This document shows positions 33,503 to 35,000 of a DNA stretch of 35,000 nucleotides, piece by piece (within the stretch, counting starts at the first letter, position 1; the number at the start of each line of letters is the position of its first letter). Origin of the DNA: Bigelowiella natans CCMP2755 (taxonomy: Eukaryota; Cercozoa; Chlorarachniophyceae); the NCBI GenBank assembly GCA_000320545.1, contig ADNK01000344.1:1-35000 (forward strand), written 5' to 3'. The notes beneath the pieces were generated by a model. That model searched no databases. It was not told the DNA's origin and saw only the letters and a program-made list of their open reading frames with translations. The position numbers were made by a program, and so were the translations under genes.

Positions 33503-35000
33503 CTAATGCTTATTGTTACAAATTGATGTCAATGTGATATCTGCACAACAATATTCGTTTTTCATACTGAAGACAAAAATTGCTGATGATTAATAATTGC
33601 TGTTGTACCCCCATCCATTCACCCATCCATCCATCCATCACTACCATCATGTTACTACTACTACTACTACTACTACTACTATCACAAGAAAAGATGTATG
33701 GTACAACTGCTATGATTACCCTCCTTTCAAGATCAACAAGCTTCCTAAATGCTCCGTCGGCAACAGTTATGTTCTATCATCATATTTTATATCATTGTAT
33801 TCATCATGATGATGATCATCGTCATATATAGTATACAACAAGCACATACGACCAACAACGAAACCATCATCGTCATATAGTATACAAGCACATACGACCA
33901 ACAAAAAACCAAACTCACCACCATCACATTTGAGAAAGAATATCTATTCTGAAGACTACACATTAATTTATTATTTTTGCCATTGCTATTATCGAAAGTT
34001 GTAAACTACAATTTGTACACATCAACCCACCCTGAAAAATTCTTTATAGCTGATGATGCCTTTTTGGTCGGCTAAGCTTCCCGCTACAGAGTCCATTTCT
34101 TTGGTTGTTAATGCAATATCTGGGTATACCTGATTTTAGAAGATAGTAACAGCTCGTTCCTTTGAGATTGATTACTATGAAACGTACTACTACTTACTAC
34201 TACTACTACTACTACTTACTACTACTACTACTACTACTCCTACTACTACAATCCTCTCTCATATCGTGATGAAGTAGTAGTAGTAGTAGTAATAATACCT
34301 TGGCAAACGACATAAGTCCTAAATGGAACTCTTCAGTTGAAAGCTTTCCATCACCATCGTAGTCGAAATATCTTTACAATGATTGATCATGATGATGATG
34401 ATAATGGCGACTCATGGTGAAAATTACAATTGACGTCGTTGTTATGTATGTATGCAGGCAGAAGAAGGAAAAGACGATGAAAAGAAATTAAAAAAACATA
34501 ACACATATATGGTATATTTGTAAATATAATATTGAATCGAAGATTGAGAACAACTGTAACATGGAGTTGGGTACTCAAAACAACTCCGATACGCAACTTA
34601 TATTATAATAAATTATATTATTTTTATCAAACGAGCATTATCTGTCGCAAATAGACAATTGCGCAACAATGGTTATTGATGCTGTACGAGTGCTGCAGCG
34701 TGTTGTGATTGTAGCGTGGTGTAGTGCATGGTGGAACAACATAATGCCAATTGATCGGTACTACGACTACTACTACTACTACCCAGCAGACAGACACACA
34801 TCTAGAAGATATATCATGTAGACATGCAGCACCTTAGTACTACCTAAATAGAGATTCAATATTCCTCACCCCGCTCCTATCTGCAGCCTATAATATAGAA
34901 GAGAGAGGACCCAAAAAAATAAAGAAGAAGACTGCTCAAGAATCTGTACATATTACTACTCTTGTGCAATCGATAAGAAGACTCAAGAATCTGTAAATAT
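32039..35000 (-). CDS. EF-hand calcium-binding protein, 5' end beyond the window
   Basis: Exons (minus): 34887-34844, 34371-34299, 34129-34031, 33773-33720, 33429-33400, 33123-33092, 32714-32666, 32352-32322, 32116-32039 (TAA). The second reads YFDYDGDGKLSTEEF, a complete EF-hand loop with acidic residues at positions 1, 3, 5 and 12. The exon before it (AADRSGVRNIESLFR) looks like the end of another loop. VYPDIALTTKEMDS to QKGIISYKEFFR looks like a degenerate EF-hand that has lost calcium ligands. Next come VADGAFRKLVDLERR, TEELRDKLDM and a basic tail (KTRGSAFKEKNKDRLFNEF). Phases agree throughout except 33400 to 33123, where a linking exon must be missing; the last four exons could belong to another minus-strand gene. 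Earlier exons lie beyond 35000. Calmodulin-like proteins and calcium sensors carry such pairs; the partner is unknown. Confidence 0.72.
32189..32592. repeat. Microsatellite cluster (GT)n, (AT)n, (GT)n in EF-hand gene introns
   Basis: (GT)n at about 32189-32217, (AT)n at about 32506-32556 and (GT)n at about 32568-32592. (GA)n follows at about 32752-32791. All fall in introns of the minus-strand model. Confidence 0.9.
33817..33903. repeat. Imperfect 45-50 bp direct duplication
   Basis: CATCGTCATATA-GTATACAA-AAGCACATACGACCAACAA occurs at about 33817 and again at about 33866. It lies in the intron between the EF-hand exons at 34129-34031 and 33773-33720. Confidence 0.85.

Noticed and set aside
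1-35000. Search for CRISPR arrays, rRNA, tRNA, intact transposase or reverse transcriptase.
   Set aside because: Tandem repeats found are direct satellites or microsatellites without unique spacers of constant length, and no conserved RNA gene or transposon enzyme motif was recognised by eye. Covariance-model and profile searches would be needed to exclude small RNA genes.

Overview
The window is the left end of a linear chromosome of a microbial eukaryote. It opens with about 190 bases of (CCCTAA)n, a TTAGGG-type telomere. Everything after it is intron-rich nuclear DNA of modest GC, packed with di- and trinucleotide microsatellites (TAC, ATG, AT, CT, GT). The lineage cannot be fixed from sequence alone; an alga, stramenopile or other protist, or an early-branching fungus all fit. 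Single open frames are poor guides here because coding is split into exons of about 17-500 nt by GT-AG introns. I rebuilt genes by joining exons whose splice phases agree and whose joined product matches a known protein family. Four genes are well supported this way and a fifth is good but runs off the right edge. The other models rest on coding character and phase alone. While working I built one phase-consistent minus-strand chain (about 22870-23380) that turned out to be antisense to a certain gene, so phase agreement without family homology must not be over-trusted. Layout: 6-199 telomere. 200-1990 subtelomeric island A with a 54-bp tandem repeat. 2696-7229 (-) SET-domain protein methyltransferase of the SETD3/Rubisco-LSMT class with a predicted membrane anchor. 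7819-10871 (+) YbaK/ProX-type editing-domain protein, divergent from the SET gene. 11230-12430 island B with a tandem repeat of about 95 bp. 12714-19133 (-) GlcNAc-transferase-like (PF11397-type) Golgi-style type II membrane glycosyltransferase. 19220-20090 divergent intergenic region with direct repeats. 20093-25443 (+) lysine 2,3-aminomutase-like radical SAM enzyme. 25539-25753 (-) last exon of a poly-Gln gene. 25930-27330 island C. 27385-30451 a cluster of mostly minus-strand small genes, one of which has an intron that looks made by a 39-bp tandem duplication. 30513-30734 (+) RS/SP-rich end fragment. 30740-31920 island D. 32039 to beyond 35000 (-) EF-hand protein. Introns hold nearly all the microsatellites, and many sense-strand introns begin with GTAGTAG or similar, so the donor lies inside a (GTA)n tract. 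Islands A-D differ in texture from the gene regions: few microsatellites, many GCATGCAC-like words, diverged internal repeats and no convincing genes. A and B share colinear words, so they look like decayed copies of subtelomeric or transposon-derived repeats. I see no operon-like functional link between neighbouring genes, no rRNA, tRNA or CRISPR array, and no complete recognisable transposon.
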